Shown here piece after piece: positions 6,674 to 14,236 of a stretch of DNA of 15,163 nucleotides. The stretch lies in NCBI GenBank assembly GCA_022360735.1, contig JAKSCF010000598.1, forward strand, positions 1-15,163, written 5' to 3'. The position numbers were made by a program, and so were the translations under genes. How positions within the stretch are numbered: position 1 is the stretch's first letter; every line of letters starts with the position of its first letter. The stretch comes from Clostridia bacterium. Its GTDB lineage: Bacteria; Bacillota_A; Clostridia; Peptostreptococcales; JAAYPU01. The notes beneath the pieces were generated by a model. That model made no database searches. It worked only from the letters and a program-made list of their open reading frames with translations, and was not told the origin of the DNA.

Positions 6674-6796
6674 TTACAGGCGAATATACAGTTTTATTTG
6701 TCTTTCTTCTTTTAGCTTTATTAGGTTTTGCCTAAGCTGTGTCCAATATGATTCTTCCCGGACTTGTCTCTGATACTCAGTCCGTATACCCAAATT
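6674..6796 (-). other. Out-of-frame C-terminal tail of the radical SAM gene (frameshift remnant)
   Basis: In another minus-strand frame that runs on past the annotated radical SAM stop, 40 codons are open from just after a TGA at 6799-6797 to TAA at 6676-6674. The central part reads YQRQVREESYW followed by TQLRQNLIKLKEERQIKLYIRL. This is a credible amphipathic helix and strand with a buried-looking Trp, of the kind that closes SPL-like radical SAM proteins. It has no start codon or ribosome binding site of its own, and it ends 27 bases before the next gene's ATG, the usual spacing in this operon. The simplest reading is that an indel near 6740-6795 moved the original C-terminus out of frame. 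Confidence 0.55.
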
Positions 6797-7383
6797 TCAT
6801 CAGTATATGGCATTAGCATATCTATCAATAATTCAGCATCCGTTATATAAGGAATAACTGGGCAAATTAAAGCACCGGTCTTCACACCTGCTTCTTTTAA
6901 TTGACGCAATGCTGTTATTCTATCTTCAGTATTTATCGTATTGGCTTCAAACTGCCTGCGAATATTATTATCACTAAATGCTACTGAAACACTGACTGCA
7001 GCACTATTCATTTCCTTTAATAAATCTATATCTCGGATGACTAAATCTGATTTTGTGAGAATACTTGCGGAGAATCCCTTTTCTAAAAACAACTCCAAAA
7101 CCTGCCTAGTTTGACGATATTCGGTCTCACAAGGTTGATAAGGGTCCGTTTTGTATCCCAAATATATCTTCTGAGGAGGTATTTTTTCCAGTTCTTCACT
7201 CAGTTGACCGGTAATATCCTCATGAATAAGTATTTCTTTACGCCAATCCGTTTCAGCTTCATCCATTGCATAACAGTAGTAGCAATAATGCCCGCATCCA
7301 ACATAAGTATCAACTTGGTAGTCAATACCTTTAAGACCGCAAGGCTCAAGAATAGGCCTGTAGGGACATGTGGATACCCTCAT
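6721..7383 (-). CDS. Radical SAM protein, spore-photoproduct-lyase-like (SplB/Rv2578c-type) family, C-terminus probably frameshifted
   Basis: The 220 residues carry the radical SAM cluster motif CGHYCYYC (Cys30, Cys34 and Cys37) after DTYVGC, which binds the 4Fe-4S cluster that cleaves S-adenosylmethionine. Further family stretches are YLGYKTDPYQPCE (partial barrel strand 2), TRQVLELFLEKGFSASILTKSDLVIRDIDLL, VSVSVAFSD and GVKTGALICPVIPYITD. This sub-group is usually annotated as SPL family although its substrate is not known; it is not shown to repair spore DNA. Related proteins are, from memory, longer (about 250-290 residues). The last 15 or so residues (RDKSGKNHIGHSLGKT) look unlike the family, while a plausible tail sits in another frame (6674-6796). 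The ATG at 7383 follows AAAGGA at a longish spacing, 27 bases after the upstream flavoprotein gene. The catalytic core is intact. Confidence 0.82.
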   Translation of the reverse strand: MRVSTCPYRPILEPCGLKGIDYQVDTYVGCGHYCYYCYAMDEAETDWRKEILIHEDITGQLSEELEKIPPQKIYLGYKTDPYQPCETEYRQTRQVLELFLEKGFSASILTKSDLVIRDIDLLKEMNSAAVSVSVAFSDNNIRRQFEANTINTEDRITALRQLKEAGVKTGALICPVIPYITDAELLIDMLMPYTDEIWVYGLSIRDKSGKNHIGHSLGKT

Positions 7384-7410
7384 TTTCCAATTATTCCTTT
7401 CTTTTTTATT

Positions 7411-8091
7411 CTATAATTTATAAGGTGTCGCATACAAATCTTTTTCACACCCAAACTTTTTAGCTTGCTTTTTCCAGCCCTTACTACCCATAAAGAGGTA
7501 TAGTTTCTGAGGCATAGGGGGCTTTTTCATTAGTTCCATAGCCTCTTTGGGTACAACATTATCTTTGGCTATAGCTTCTGATGCAATGTCTAAAGATTGA
7601 ACTGCATATCTGACCCTTCCGCCTAATTCTTTTAAAGGTTTTCCCTGTATCATCCCTCCTCCTCCCATAGAGAGAGCACCTGCCCATTCAAACCCTACCC
7701 TGTTTGCGAAGCATTTACAAATATCTATCGCGACATTATTATGAAATGGTTCAGGAAATCCGCAATTGACTATAACCATCATTTTTTGTTTTGTCGTCAC
7801 TTTATTATTTTTGCGTCTATTTTCAATAAGCTCAAAAGCTTTTATAATATGTGCAGGAAGCGCATCAATATAAAGAGGAAAAGACAAGATTAATATATTA
7901 CTACGATCTATGCCTTCTAATAAGCATTCAATACTTTCACTATTTTTTAACGATGAAAGGATATGAAGCTTATCTGTCTCAAAGCCTTTTTCTTCTAATT
8001 TGTCTGTTAGATAGGTGCCCATGGCATCAGAGGTACTATGTATTTTTTTTGGACTTCCAACGAGCAATAATGCTTTCTTATCCGCTAGCAT
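7411..8091 (-). CDS. Flavodoxin-fold NAD(P)H-dependent oxidoreductase
   Basis: This 226-residue protein starts ALLLVGSPKKIHSTSDAMGTYL, a beta strand and phosphate-binding loop of the flavodoxin-like NADPH-dependent FMN reductase group. It continues with NILILSFPLYIDALPAHIIKAFELI, the typical second flavin loop with PLYIDALPA, and MMVIVNCGFPEP. GALSMGGGGMIQGKPL would line the FMN or nicotinamide site. The C-terminal 60 residues (KKPPMPQKLYLFMGSKGWKKQAKKFGCEKDLYATPYKL) are basic and aromatic, as in flavoproteins encoded beside redox regulators. The ATG at 8091 overlaps the preceding gene's stop by seven bases and has GGAGGTG before it, so the two flavoproteins are translationally coupled. The substrate is unknown. 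Confidence 0.78.
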   Translation of the reverse strand: MLADKKALLLVGSPKKIHSTSDAMGTYLTDKLEEKGFETDKLHILSSLKNSESIECLLEGIDRSNILILSFPLYIDALPAHIIKAFELIENRRKNNKVTTKQKMMVIVNCGFPEPFHNNVAIDICKCFANRVGFEWAGALSMGGGGMIQGKPLKELGGRVRYAVQSLDIASEAIAKDNVVPKEAMELMKKPPMPQKLYLFMGSKGWKKQAKKFGCEKDLYATPYKL

Positions 8092-8663
8092 GCCTTCACC
8101 TCCAAACTTTTTAATAAATCCTGAACTATATTTTGAATTTCTTCTTCATCGTAAGTTGTATACAATATAGATTGCAAATATTTATCGGAATGCCAATTTA
8201 ATTCATTTCGTTTTACCAGTTTTTTAAAGATATTCTCCATCTCTTCATGCTTTTCAGGAAGCATGCCCAACACGATTACATCTGGATATTTGTTATAGCG
8301 GGATTGATGATGAACTTCTCCATTGATTTTTTCAAAGAAAGGAAGACCTAGTGGTATATTTCTCTCAGCGACTTTCTTTATTTCGTATGAAACACTTCCA
8401 AACATAATAGGCGTAATATAAACTAGTAAATCACTTTGTATGACAGCCTTTGTAATATCTCTTCCAATATCATCTATCACACAAATTCCTGGAGTTTTCA
8501 CCCAGCATCCAAAACATCCAGTGCAGTTTTTAACCTTCAACTCATGTAGTAATAAAGATTCAACTTCATAATCATGCTTTTCAAGAAGGTCAGCGGTAAC
8601 GGCATGTGTAGGCTCCAGAGATTTTTCCCATTCTCTGGCTCCATTTAATATTAAAGCTTTCAT
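8085..8663 (-). CDS. NADPH-dependent FMN reductase-like / iron-sulphur flavoprotein
   Basis: The 192 residues start KALILNGAREWEKSLEPTHAVTADLLE, the flavin-phosphate loop of the NADPH-dependent FMN reductase fold. The segment CTGCFGCWVKTPGIC places cysteines 47, 50, 53 and 61 in the CxxCxxCx7C pattern. This pattern binds a 4Fe-4S cluster in archaeal iron-sulphur flavoproteins and is also common in clostridial relatives where cluster binding is untested. DLLVYITPIMFGSVSYEIKKVAER is the family's second flavin loop. The ATG at 8663 follows AGAGGAGTG. It is the first gene of the minus-strand run to 5241. A TATTAT lies just upstream, but I see no matching -35. Together with the next gene it probably forms a paired electron-transfer or reductase module. 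Confidence 0.82.
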   Translation of the reverse strand: MKALILNGAREWEKSLEPTHAVTADLLEKHDYEVESLLLHELKVKNCTGCFGCWVKTPGICVIDDIGRDITKAVIQSDLLVYITPIMFGSVSYEIKKVAERNIPLGLPFFEKINGEVHHQSRYNKYPDVIVLGMLPEKHEEMENIFKKLVKRNELNWHSDKYLQSILYTTYDEEEIQNIVQDLLKSLEVKAC

Positions 8664-8756
8664 CAGTTCACTCCTCTTTATATAATATTATTGTTTTCTA
8701 ATACATATTTTCTACTTATTTCCACATTGATACTATATAATCCTTCTAATCATCAA

Positions 8757-8799
8757 AAAAATATAAAAAAATCGGGAGCAGTCACACCTTTATATTTTT
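8757..8799 (-). terminator. Weak AT-rich stem-loop after the small membrane protein gene
   Basis: On the minus strand an 11-base A/T-only arm (8799-8789) can pair with 8767-8757, around a loop of 21 bases, with T residues following. It lies just after the stop of the gene at 8806. All-AT stems are weak, so this may only slow transcription. The 142-base gap 8664-8805 shows nothing else convincing. Confidence 0.3.
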
Positions 8800-8805
8800 A
8801 TCGGA

Positions 8806-9192
8806 TTATGATTTCTCCTCTACTTTTTCATCATCAACAGATGGTGTTTCTTCAATTGTGTCCCTATTGACGATGACATATTTTTCGATTATGAATGGTA
8901 AAAAAATAAGAAAGGTTGCAATTAACCTTCTACCCATTGGTATAAGAAGAAAAATGCTTTCATCATATATGATAAGTGCATTCAAAGTCAATTGACAACT
9001 CATAATTCCAATATAAATGCCGCACCGAAACAACTTGTCAATGCCACGACATTCTGACTTTAAAACCTTGTAGCATAAGTAGATGGCAACCAACACATAA
9101 ATAATTGTAAAAATTGGAAATCCTCCAAAGAGCAGCGCCATAATCAATAGTCCATATACCAAGTATTCTATTATTTTATCTCTGTCTTGCAT
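8806..9192 (-). CDS. Small multi-pass membrane protein of unknown function
   Basis: The 128-residue protein has about four hydrophobic segments: IEYLVYGLLIMALLFGGFPIF, IIYVLVAIYLCYKVL, CGIYIGIMSCQLTLNALIIY with ESIFLLIPM following, and RLIATFLIFLPFIIEKYVIV. An acidic hydrophilic tail follows (from about residue 109, EETPSVDDEKVEEKS). The ATG at 9192 follows AAGGAG. I do not recognise the family. It is on the same strand as its neighbours, but the large gene upstream ends in a strong terminator and 180 bases separate them, so it probably has its own promoter. Only a TAAAAT without a clear -35 is visible around 9235. Confidence 0.68.
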   Translation of the reverse strand: MQDRDKIIEYLVYGLLIMALLFGGFPIFTIIYVLVAIYLCYKVLKSECRGIDKLFRCGIYIGIMSCQLTLNALIIYDESIFLLIPMGRRLIATFLIFLPFIIEKYVIVNRDTIEETPSVDDEKVEEKS

Positions 9193-9324
9193 ATTCTTAC
9201 TCCTTACTTTTGGTTATTTTATTGTTATTTTATCCCAAAATAATTAGAACAGCATTTACATTAAGTTAATATTTTATTAGAAAAAGATTAGAGTTTCTTA
9301 TTTACTTTCTATATGCTAAAAAGT

Positions 9325-9359
9325 AAAAAAAATGACATAGCGGCTAAACCATGCCATTT
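9325..9359 (-). terminator. Rho-independent terminator of the DUF5050 exported protein gene
   Basis: On the minus strand AAATGGCATGG (9359-9349) pairs with CTATGTCATTT (9340-9330) over 11 bases with two G-U pairs around an eight-base loop. A run of eight T follows (9332-9325, partly shared with the stem). It begins 12 bases after the stop codon of the 885-residue gene, as expected for its terminator. Confidence 0.8.
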
Positions 9360-9371
9360 TCTCATTTCACA

Positions 9372-12029
9372 CTACTCTATCACAAATTTGGACTCCATTT
9401 TTTCTTTTATATAATATATATAATCTTCATCCAAAATCACATTATAAATATAGCAATTTTTAATTTTGTCCTGTAACGTACTAACTTCACCTGTTTTCAT
9501 ATCTAAAAGGTAATATGACATAACCTCAGCAAAATAGCCTTCATCAGTCGAGCAGCTTATAACTATATTATTGTCTTTCTCTTTTACAAATCTTACATAG
9601 GTATTGGAAAATTTCATGTTAGGAATCTGTTTAGACTGTTTACTTCTTAGATTGTATCTATGTAATTCCCAGCATTCCTCTCCTTCATTTTTCAAGTAAA
9701 AAATGCTGTCTCTATACTTTGCAAATGCAAATCCAATACCTTCGATTATTTTTTCTTGCCGGCTTCCATCACAAGTAGAAGCATATAAATCGCCATGATA
9801 ATAATAGTATATATGGTCATCCATTACCTTAAATTTTGTTATTGGCTGATCAATCACTTTCTTTTTACCAGTGCCATCTTTCTTAATTCTATATAAACCA
9901 TCTTTTCTGCGGTAATATATATGGTCTTTATAAACTTCGCTAAAGAATGCACAATCTGCAACCAAATCATCAATGAGTATTTGTTTATTCGTTCCATCCA
10001 GATTGACTTTACAGTATTCTTCAATAGTCAAACCACTTTGTGATATAAGATAATAGATGCCGCTGCTGTCCACATGAACATCATATATATTATTATCCAA
10101 CAGCTTCATATAATTGGTCCCATCTGTTCTTACTCTATACAGCCCATCGTAACCTGCATCATAGTAAATCCAATCATCTATAATATTGTATACTTCTGAA
10201 AATATATCAGAAGCAATGGTTTGAGATGACTTCGTCTCTATATTATATTTTGTCAAGCCGCCACCATATTCTTTATAATATATGTATGGATATCGTACGG
10301 CATCTATGTTGTAGCCATCCTCAATATCCAAGGTTACATTTTTTTTATTAGGGATATTATATCTTTGTATGCTCAATAACAGTTTCTTTTGTAAAATGGT
10401 TAGCGCATCATCGTTTAATCCTATGCAGCTCACATCAGAATCTTTAATGACAAAATCACATAAAGTACTGTTTTTATTTTGCTTATAGACCCCATATTTA
10501 TCAATCCAATAGATATGGTTCTCGCTGATTAATATATCCTCAGCAGATTGATTAGACAATTTGTTTTTAAAACTGCCATCATGATTCATAAAATAGCTGT
10601 TATATGCGTCAGAAAAATAGACCTTATTACGGTCAACATTTAAGCATGTTGCAGGTTTATTGTTTATTTTAACATTATAGTTGCCGTCTAGCTGTGATCG
10701 ATAAATACTGCTGTTATCCTCAAGATTAATATAATATATCCAGCCATTTTTAATATTGGGATAAGCAATTCTTCCTTCAATGATGGTGCTCTTATTTCTT
10801 CCATTCTTATTAATTCTGCATAGATTTCCGTCATCTGAACCGTCACAATAGTAGAGCTCATTTCCTATGATATTCAAAAAAGATACCTTTCCATTAACGA
10901 TTTGTTGTGGGTTCGTGCCATCTAATCTGGCTTTATATAGACCTTTTTTATCGCTTTCAAATAATCCGCTGTCAATATAGAAAATTTCATTATTATGTAT
11001 ATAAAATTGTTTTACAGAACTGTTAATTATCCTTTCATTCTTACTCATGTCCTTATTGGTTCTGTACAAGGTTTTGCCGTCATCACCATTAATATAATAA
11101 AACCATTCATTATTTTTTACAACGTTCATGCCATTTATAAAATTGCCATCTCCCGTATCTTTACTTTTACCATTATTAGTATCACCATCTCTAAGAATTT
11201 CTAAGTTAAATAATTGTATTGAATCCACTAAAGGCAAGTACAGCTCTCCATTTTCTTCAAAAGGAAGTGCCGACAACCTCATAAAAAATCGTCCACATTC
11301 AACAAAGGCATCATCCTCATTCTCTATCTGGATTTCTACTTCGTAATCTCCCTTTTCCAGGTATATCCACATACCGTCTTCATACTTTTTCTCTGTGATC
11401 TCATCAAAATCCATAAGCTTCGTTATATAATCGAAGGATATCCACTCCATATTATCCTGGATGAACCCAACTCTTTTATGGTTGCTATAAAAATAATCTC
11501 CTTGTTTTGTCATATGTATGATGGTCTTATCTGCACTTGTAAAAGCGTTTGCAATACCATCAGAATTGCTTATAGAGATATCACAGCTATTATCTTTGTT
11601 ATCCATCCACTTTTCAAAATTAAAACCTTTAACATCTATAAAACTGTTGATATCTATGACGATATCATGATTGATGATTTTTTGTTCATCTCTACAATCA
11701 TTAATATTAATTCTATATTTGGTACTGGTTACAAACAAAGCCTCTGTTAAATAATCATCTATTTCAAAAGGTTTCAGTATCAAATTAGGGTTTTGATAAA
11801 TATGGATTACGTTTTGTTCTTTGTCTTCGTTGACATCAAACCCGAATTCCTTTAAATCATTAATCTTCATATAATGATTATCGCCTACCTTAATTATAGG
11901 AACTTTCATGTCATTGATATAAAGATTTACTCTAAAAGGATCTGAATATTTTTCTAGAGAATATGCTGTAGAACCCAAGCTTGAAATTATAAAAAAAATC
12001 ATTAGCATGTACACTAAAGTTTTTTTCAT
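9372..12029 (-). CDS. Large exported protein: copper-amine-oxidase-N-like domain plus DUF5050-type beta-propeller repeats
   Basis: The ATG at 12029 follows GAGGAGGGA. The frame also reaches an upstream GTG at 12059, which has no such site and is rejected. The protein has 885 residues. Residues 1-24 are a Sec signal peptide (basic KK, hydrophobic core, likely cut after AYS). Residues about 34-85 (VNLYINDMKVP, YMKINDLKEFGFDVNEDKEQNVIHI) resemble the copper amine oxidase N-terminal module common on clostridial surface proteins. Two further segments of similar style run to about 300. From about 310 to the end there are some fourteen imperfect repeats of roughly 40 residues, centred on LYR-x3-DGT-x5-(I/L) after a YY-containing strand, for example GLYRVRTDGTNYMKLLDN and GLYRIKKDGTGKKKVIDQ. 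This is typical of DUF5050 propellers. No anchor (LPXTG, SLH) is seen, so it is secreted or held by the stalk. It may bind ligands or the wall; no enzyme motif was found. Confidence 0.8.
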   Translation of the reverse strand: MKKTLVYMLMIFFIISSLGSTAYSLEKYSDPFRVNLYINDMKVPIIKVGDNHYMKINDLKEFGFDVNEDKEQNVIHIYQNPNLILKPFEIDDYLTEALFVTSTKYRININDCRDEQKIINHDIVIDINSFIDVKGFNFEKWMDNKDNSCDISISNSDGIANAFTSADKTIIHMTKQGDYFYSNHKRVGFIQDNMEWISFDYITKLMDFDEITEKKYEDGMWIYLEKGDYEVEIQIENEDDAFVECGRFFMRLSALPFEENGELYLPLVDSIQLFNLEILRDGDTNNGKSKDTGDGNFINGMNVVKNNEWFYYINGDDGKTLYRTNKDMSKNERIINSSVKQFYIHNNEIFYIDSGLFESDKKGLYKARLDGTNPQQIVNGKVSFLNIIGNELYYCDGSDDGNLCRINKNGRNKSTIIEGRIAYPNIKNGWIYYINLEDNSSIYRSQLDGNYNVKINNKPATCLNVDRNKVYFSDAYNSYFMNHDGSFKNKLSNQSAEDILISENHIYWIDKYGVYKQNKNSTLCDFVIKDSDVSCIGLNDDALTILQKKLLLSIQRYNIPNKKNVTLDIEDGYNIDAVRYPYIYYKEYGGGLTKYNIETKSSQTIASDIFSEVYNIIDDWIYYDAGYDGLYRVRTDGTNYMKLLDNNIYDVHVDSSGIYYLISQSGLTIEEYCKVNLDGTNKQILIDDLVADCAFFSEVYKDHIYYRRKDGLYRIKKDGTGKKKVIDQPITKFKVMDDHIYYYYHGDLYASTCDGSRQEKIIEGIGFAFAKYRDSIFYLKNEGEECWELHRYNLRSKQSKQIPNMKFSNTYVRFVKEKDNNIVISCSTDEGYFAEVMSYYLLDMKTGEVSTLQDKIKNCYIYNVILDEDYIYYIKEKMESKFVIE

Positions 12030-12170
12030 ATTTTCCCTCCTCGCTGTTATATTTTTCACAATTATAATGATACCATATTCACTTCATTATGATCACTAAT
12101 AATCTTCTTTTATTTTAGAAACATCCATTTTTTTGCTAATACAAGGTCTATTGCTTATTTTAATGCATTC

Positions 12171-12203
12171 AACAAACAAAAAGAACCGTCCCTTATGTTT
12201 GTT
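12171..12203. repeat. Third copy of the AAAGAACCGTCCC dispersed element
   Basis: Bases 12173-12192 are identical to 20 bases of the right arm at 1463-1483, in the same orientation. No inverted partner is nearby. Instead AACAAACA (12171-12178) and TGTTTGTT (12196-12203) form a short stem around it. It lies in the 326-base gap 12030-12355, between the divergent DUF5050 and dehydrogenase genes and 20 bases upstream of the latter's promoter. The part of the gap next to the DUF5050 gene has a TATAAT (12066-12061, minus strand) without a good -35. Confidence 0.75.
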
Positions 12204-12222
12204 AAAAAAACAACGAATTTTC

Positions 12223-12251
12223 TTGACAGAATCCTTCTATTATAATATTAT
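12223..12251 (+). promoter_or_regulatory. Near-consensus sigma-A promoter of the dehydrogenase-tetR operon
   Basis: TTGACA (12223-12228), a 17-base spacer and TATTAT (12246-12251). The -35 and spacing are perfect and the -10 differs by one base. The start would fall near 12258, inside the adjacent palindrome, and give a leader of about 98 bases before the ATG at 12356. Confidence 0.8.
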
Positions 12252-12284
12252 ACAAGTGTATAATATATTATTCACTTGTATAAT
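12247..12284. promoter_or_regulatory. 38-bp near-perfect palindrome over the -10 and start site, predicted TetR operator
   Basis: ATTATACAAGTG (12247-12258) is the exact inverse of CACTTGTATAAT (12273-12284). The 14 bases between are also self-complementary except for one mismatched pair, so 36 of 38 bases are symmetric. The left arm is itself part of a shorter dyad, ATTATAC-AAGT-GTATAAT (12247-12264). The site covers most of the -10 and the predicted start. A regulator bound here would shut the promoter, and the operon's second gene encodes a TetR protein, which commonly represses its own operon. Confidence 0.7.
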
Positions 12285-12355
12285 GGGTTGTATTTTTTAT
12301 TAAATGAAGGATATCTCAATAGTTTTAGAAATTTATATAGGAGGTTTTATAAAAA

Positions 12356-13471
12356 ATGGAGAGCAAAGTTATGATGATCCTTGGCGGATATGGTGGTGCA
12401 GGTTATGTCATTTCACGACTGCTATTACAAGAGACCAATTTAAATCTTATTTTGGCAGGTCGAAACGGCATCCAAGCCAAAAAAGTTGCAGAACAGCTCA
12501 ACTCCGAATTTAGCAGCAATCATCGTGTACAGGGTATGCAAGTGAATGCAAAAAATAATGAAGATTTAATGGAAGCTTTTAAAAGCTGTGATACTGTCAT
12601 GTGTTGTATTCCCATTACATCATCTGGAATTGGCGGCGGAGTCGCTCAAGCTGCTTTTGATGCGGGTATCCATCATATTGATTTAGCAATGGATAATGAT
12701 AAACGAGAATTACTTAGGTCTTTGGGAGATAAAATTAAAGAGTCCGGTAAATATCATATGATTGAGACAGGATTTGTACCTGGGGTACCGTCTATGATGG
12801 CATTTTTAGCAAATAAGCATTTTGATTCTTTAGAGGAACTGGAATTCAGTGGTATATTTAAAGATGATAACGCAACCTATGGCAGCGTTATTGACTTAAT
12901 GACCTATGCGGCAGATCCGGCATATGTATGTAAAGATGGCGTCTGGCGTGTAGTTCCAATGAGTGCTTCTAAGAAATTTGATTTTGGTCCGGAATTTAGG
13001 CAAGTAACGTGTTATCCTATGGATCAATATGAGCTGAGGTGTTTACCCAAGGATCTTGGTTTAAAAGAAGTCGCTTTCTATACCTCCGGCGTGAATGGGG
13101 TTACAGATTTATTGCTATTTGCTTTGATAGGCTCCGGCCTTTACAAATTTAAATGGAGTCTGAAACTGGGAACAAAGCTTATACTTAAATCAATTAAAAA
13201 ATATACAAAACCGCCTTATATTACACGTGTTTCAATGGACGCAAAAGGTATATTGAATAACCAAAGAGGAAAATATAAGGTAATATTAAGTCATGAAGAT
13301 GCATTTGTAGGTACAGCTATTCCAACTGTTGCTGCAGTTCTTCAACTATTGGATGGAACCATCAAAGAACCCGGCGTCTTCATCATGGGACATCGTGTAG
13401 ATCCTGAACGCTATATTGAAGACATTAAACGAATGGGAATGACTGTACAAATTGAGCAGAGTACTGAATAA
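12356..13471 (+). CDS. Saccharopine-dehydrogenase-like NAD(P)-binding oxidoreductase
   Basis: The 371 residues open with MMILGGYGGAGYVISRLLL. The Rossmann glycine-rich loop GGYGGAG is at residues 10-16, followed by LILAGRN, whose Arg after the second strand suggests NADPH preference. The saccharopine dehydrogenase NADP-binding pattern continues with DTVMCCIPITSSGIGGGVAQAAFDAGIHHIDLAMDND and the ETGFVPGVPSMMAFLA segment. The C-terminal half holds the substrate-binding domain, including FDFGPEFRQVTCYPMDQYELRCLPKDL. Proteins of this type are often annotated from resemblance only; few act on saccharopine. The ATG follows AGGAGG at 12339-12344. It is co-transcribed with a TetR regulator 14 bases downstream, suggesting a substrate-inducible enzyme. 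The real substrate is unknown. Confidence 0.82.
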   Translation: MESKVMMILGGYGGAGYVISRLLLQETNLNLILAGRNGIQAKKVAEQLNSEFSSNHRVQGMQVNAKNNEDLMEAFKSCDTVMCCIPITSSGIGGGVAQAAFDAGIHHIDLAMDNDKRELLRSLGDKIKESGKYHMIETGFVPGVPSMMAFLANKHFDSLEELEFSGIFKDDNATYGSVIDLMTYAADPAYVCKDGVWRVVPMSASKKFDFGPEFRQVTCYPMDQYELRCLPKDLGLKEVAFYTSGVNGVTDLLLFALIGSGLYKFKWSLKLGTKLILKSIKKYTKPPYITRVSMDAKGILNNQRGKYKVILSHEDAFVGTAIPTVAAVLQLLDGTIKEPGVFIMGHRVDPERYIEDIKRMGMTVQIEQSTE

Positions 13472-13485
13472 TAAGGAGATTAAAT

Positions 13486-14082
13486 ATGAATAAGCGAAGC
13501 ATTGAAGCAATAAGAAAAGAAGAGATCATTAATGCTTTTTTTAAGGTCGTTTCAGAAAAAGGATTGGCTGGTGCTTCAATACGTAAAATTGCGGATACAT
13601 TGGGATGCAATCATGGCATTTTAAGATATTATTTTGGCAGCAAAGAAGAACTTATTATGAGTGCTATTGATATTATGGAAAAAAAATATATAACCCAATT
13701 TCAAGAGGGTATCAGCAAGTATGATTCATCCATTGATCAGTTGAAGTATTTACTGTCTTATGGTTTTGATAAATTGGGCATTCAATTGTCGGATGCTTGG
13801 GTAGAAATATTTGTTTTTTCAAAAACGAATCCAAACATTTCAAAAACGTTACATGAATTCTATAAAAAAGTAATCAACAATATTGAAAATATCATTCGGA
13901 TTGGAATTGAATCCGGAGAGTTTAGAGACATTGATCCTAGTGTCACCGCTAATACGATTTTAGGATATTTGGAAGGAACATTCTTTCTTAGTGTTGTTAA
14001 CACAGATGATACTTATTTCGAATCTGTGGGCAAACAGTTTAGGGAAATGTTCTTAGAATATTTATTAAAAAAGAATGAATAG
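13486..14082 (+). CDS. TetR-family transcriptional regulator
   Basis: The 198-residue protein has the normal TetR size. The N-terminal DNA-binding domain reads RKEEIINAFFKVVSEKGLAGASIRKIADTLGCNHGILRYYFGSKEELI, with the helix-turn-helix at about residues 30-50 and the family's YYFGSKEEL end. The remaining helical part is the ligand-binding and dimer domain, with the variable sequence usual for the family. The ATG follows AAGGAG, 14 bases after the dehydrogenase stop. It probably represses the operon by binding the palindrome at 12247-12284 and is released by a ligand related to the dehydrogenase's substrate. That link is inferred from position and site symmetry. It could also act elsewhere. 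Confidence 0.92.
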   Translation: MNKRSIEAIRKEEIINAFFKVVSEKGLAGASIRKIADTLGCNHGILRYYFGSKEELIMSAIDIMEKKYITQFQEGISKYDSSIDQLKYLLSYGFDKLGIQLSDAWVEIFVFSKTNPNISKTLHEFYKKVINNIENIIRIGIESGEFRDIDPSVTANTILGYLEGTFFLSVVNTDDTYFESVGKQFREMFLEYLLKKNE

Positions 14083-14120
14083 CTTTTTAAACTATTGGTG
14101 AAAGAATTGAGTCCCTAGTA

Positions 14121-14154
14121 AAATCATGGGGATATTAAACCCTATGATTTTTTT
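14121..14154 (+). terminator. Rho-independent terminator of the dehydrogenase-tetR operon
   Basis: AAATCATGGGG (14121-14131) pairs with CCCTATGATTT (14140-14150) over 11 bases with one G-U pair and an eight-base loop. T7 runs through 14148-14154. It lies 38 bases after the tetR stop. Confidence 0.85.
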
Positions 14155-14214
14155 GCATCATCCCTATTTTCAAAATGTACTTTAAATAATTGAATAATAT
14201 GCTAATTACCGACA

Positions 14215-14236
14215 ATGTCAAGCAGCTACTTGACAT
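14215..14236. promoter_or_regulatory. Operator-like inverted repeat ATGTCAAG-N6-CTTGACAT on the -35 of the EFR1 gene promoter
   Basis: ATGTCAAG (14215-14222) and CTTGACAT (14229-14236) are exact inverted 8-base arms around CAGCTA, itself symmetric except at its ends. The right arm contains the whole -35 hexamer TTGACA. A dimeric repressor here would compete with RNA polymerase; an activator is less likely given the near-consensus promoter. No regulator gene for it is visible in the window. Confidence 0.65.

Noticed and set aside
10995..11750. Plus-strand open frames inside the large exported protein gene
   Set aside because: They are antisense to a continuous 885-codon gene with a signal peptide and repeats, and have no start signals.
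9372..12029. Reading the repeated 40-residue pattern of the large gene as DNA tandem repeats
   Set aside because: The periodicity is at protein level only; the DNA of the units is too diverged for a tandem repeat array.
12030..12059. GTG start extending the large exported protein by ten residues
   Set aside because: The extension would run through the GAGGAGGGA site and spoil the signal peptide's N-terminus; the ATG at 12029 is correct.
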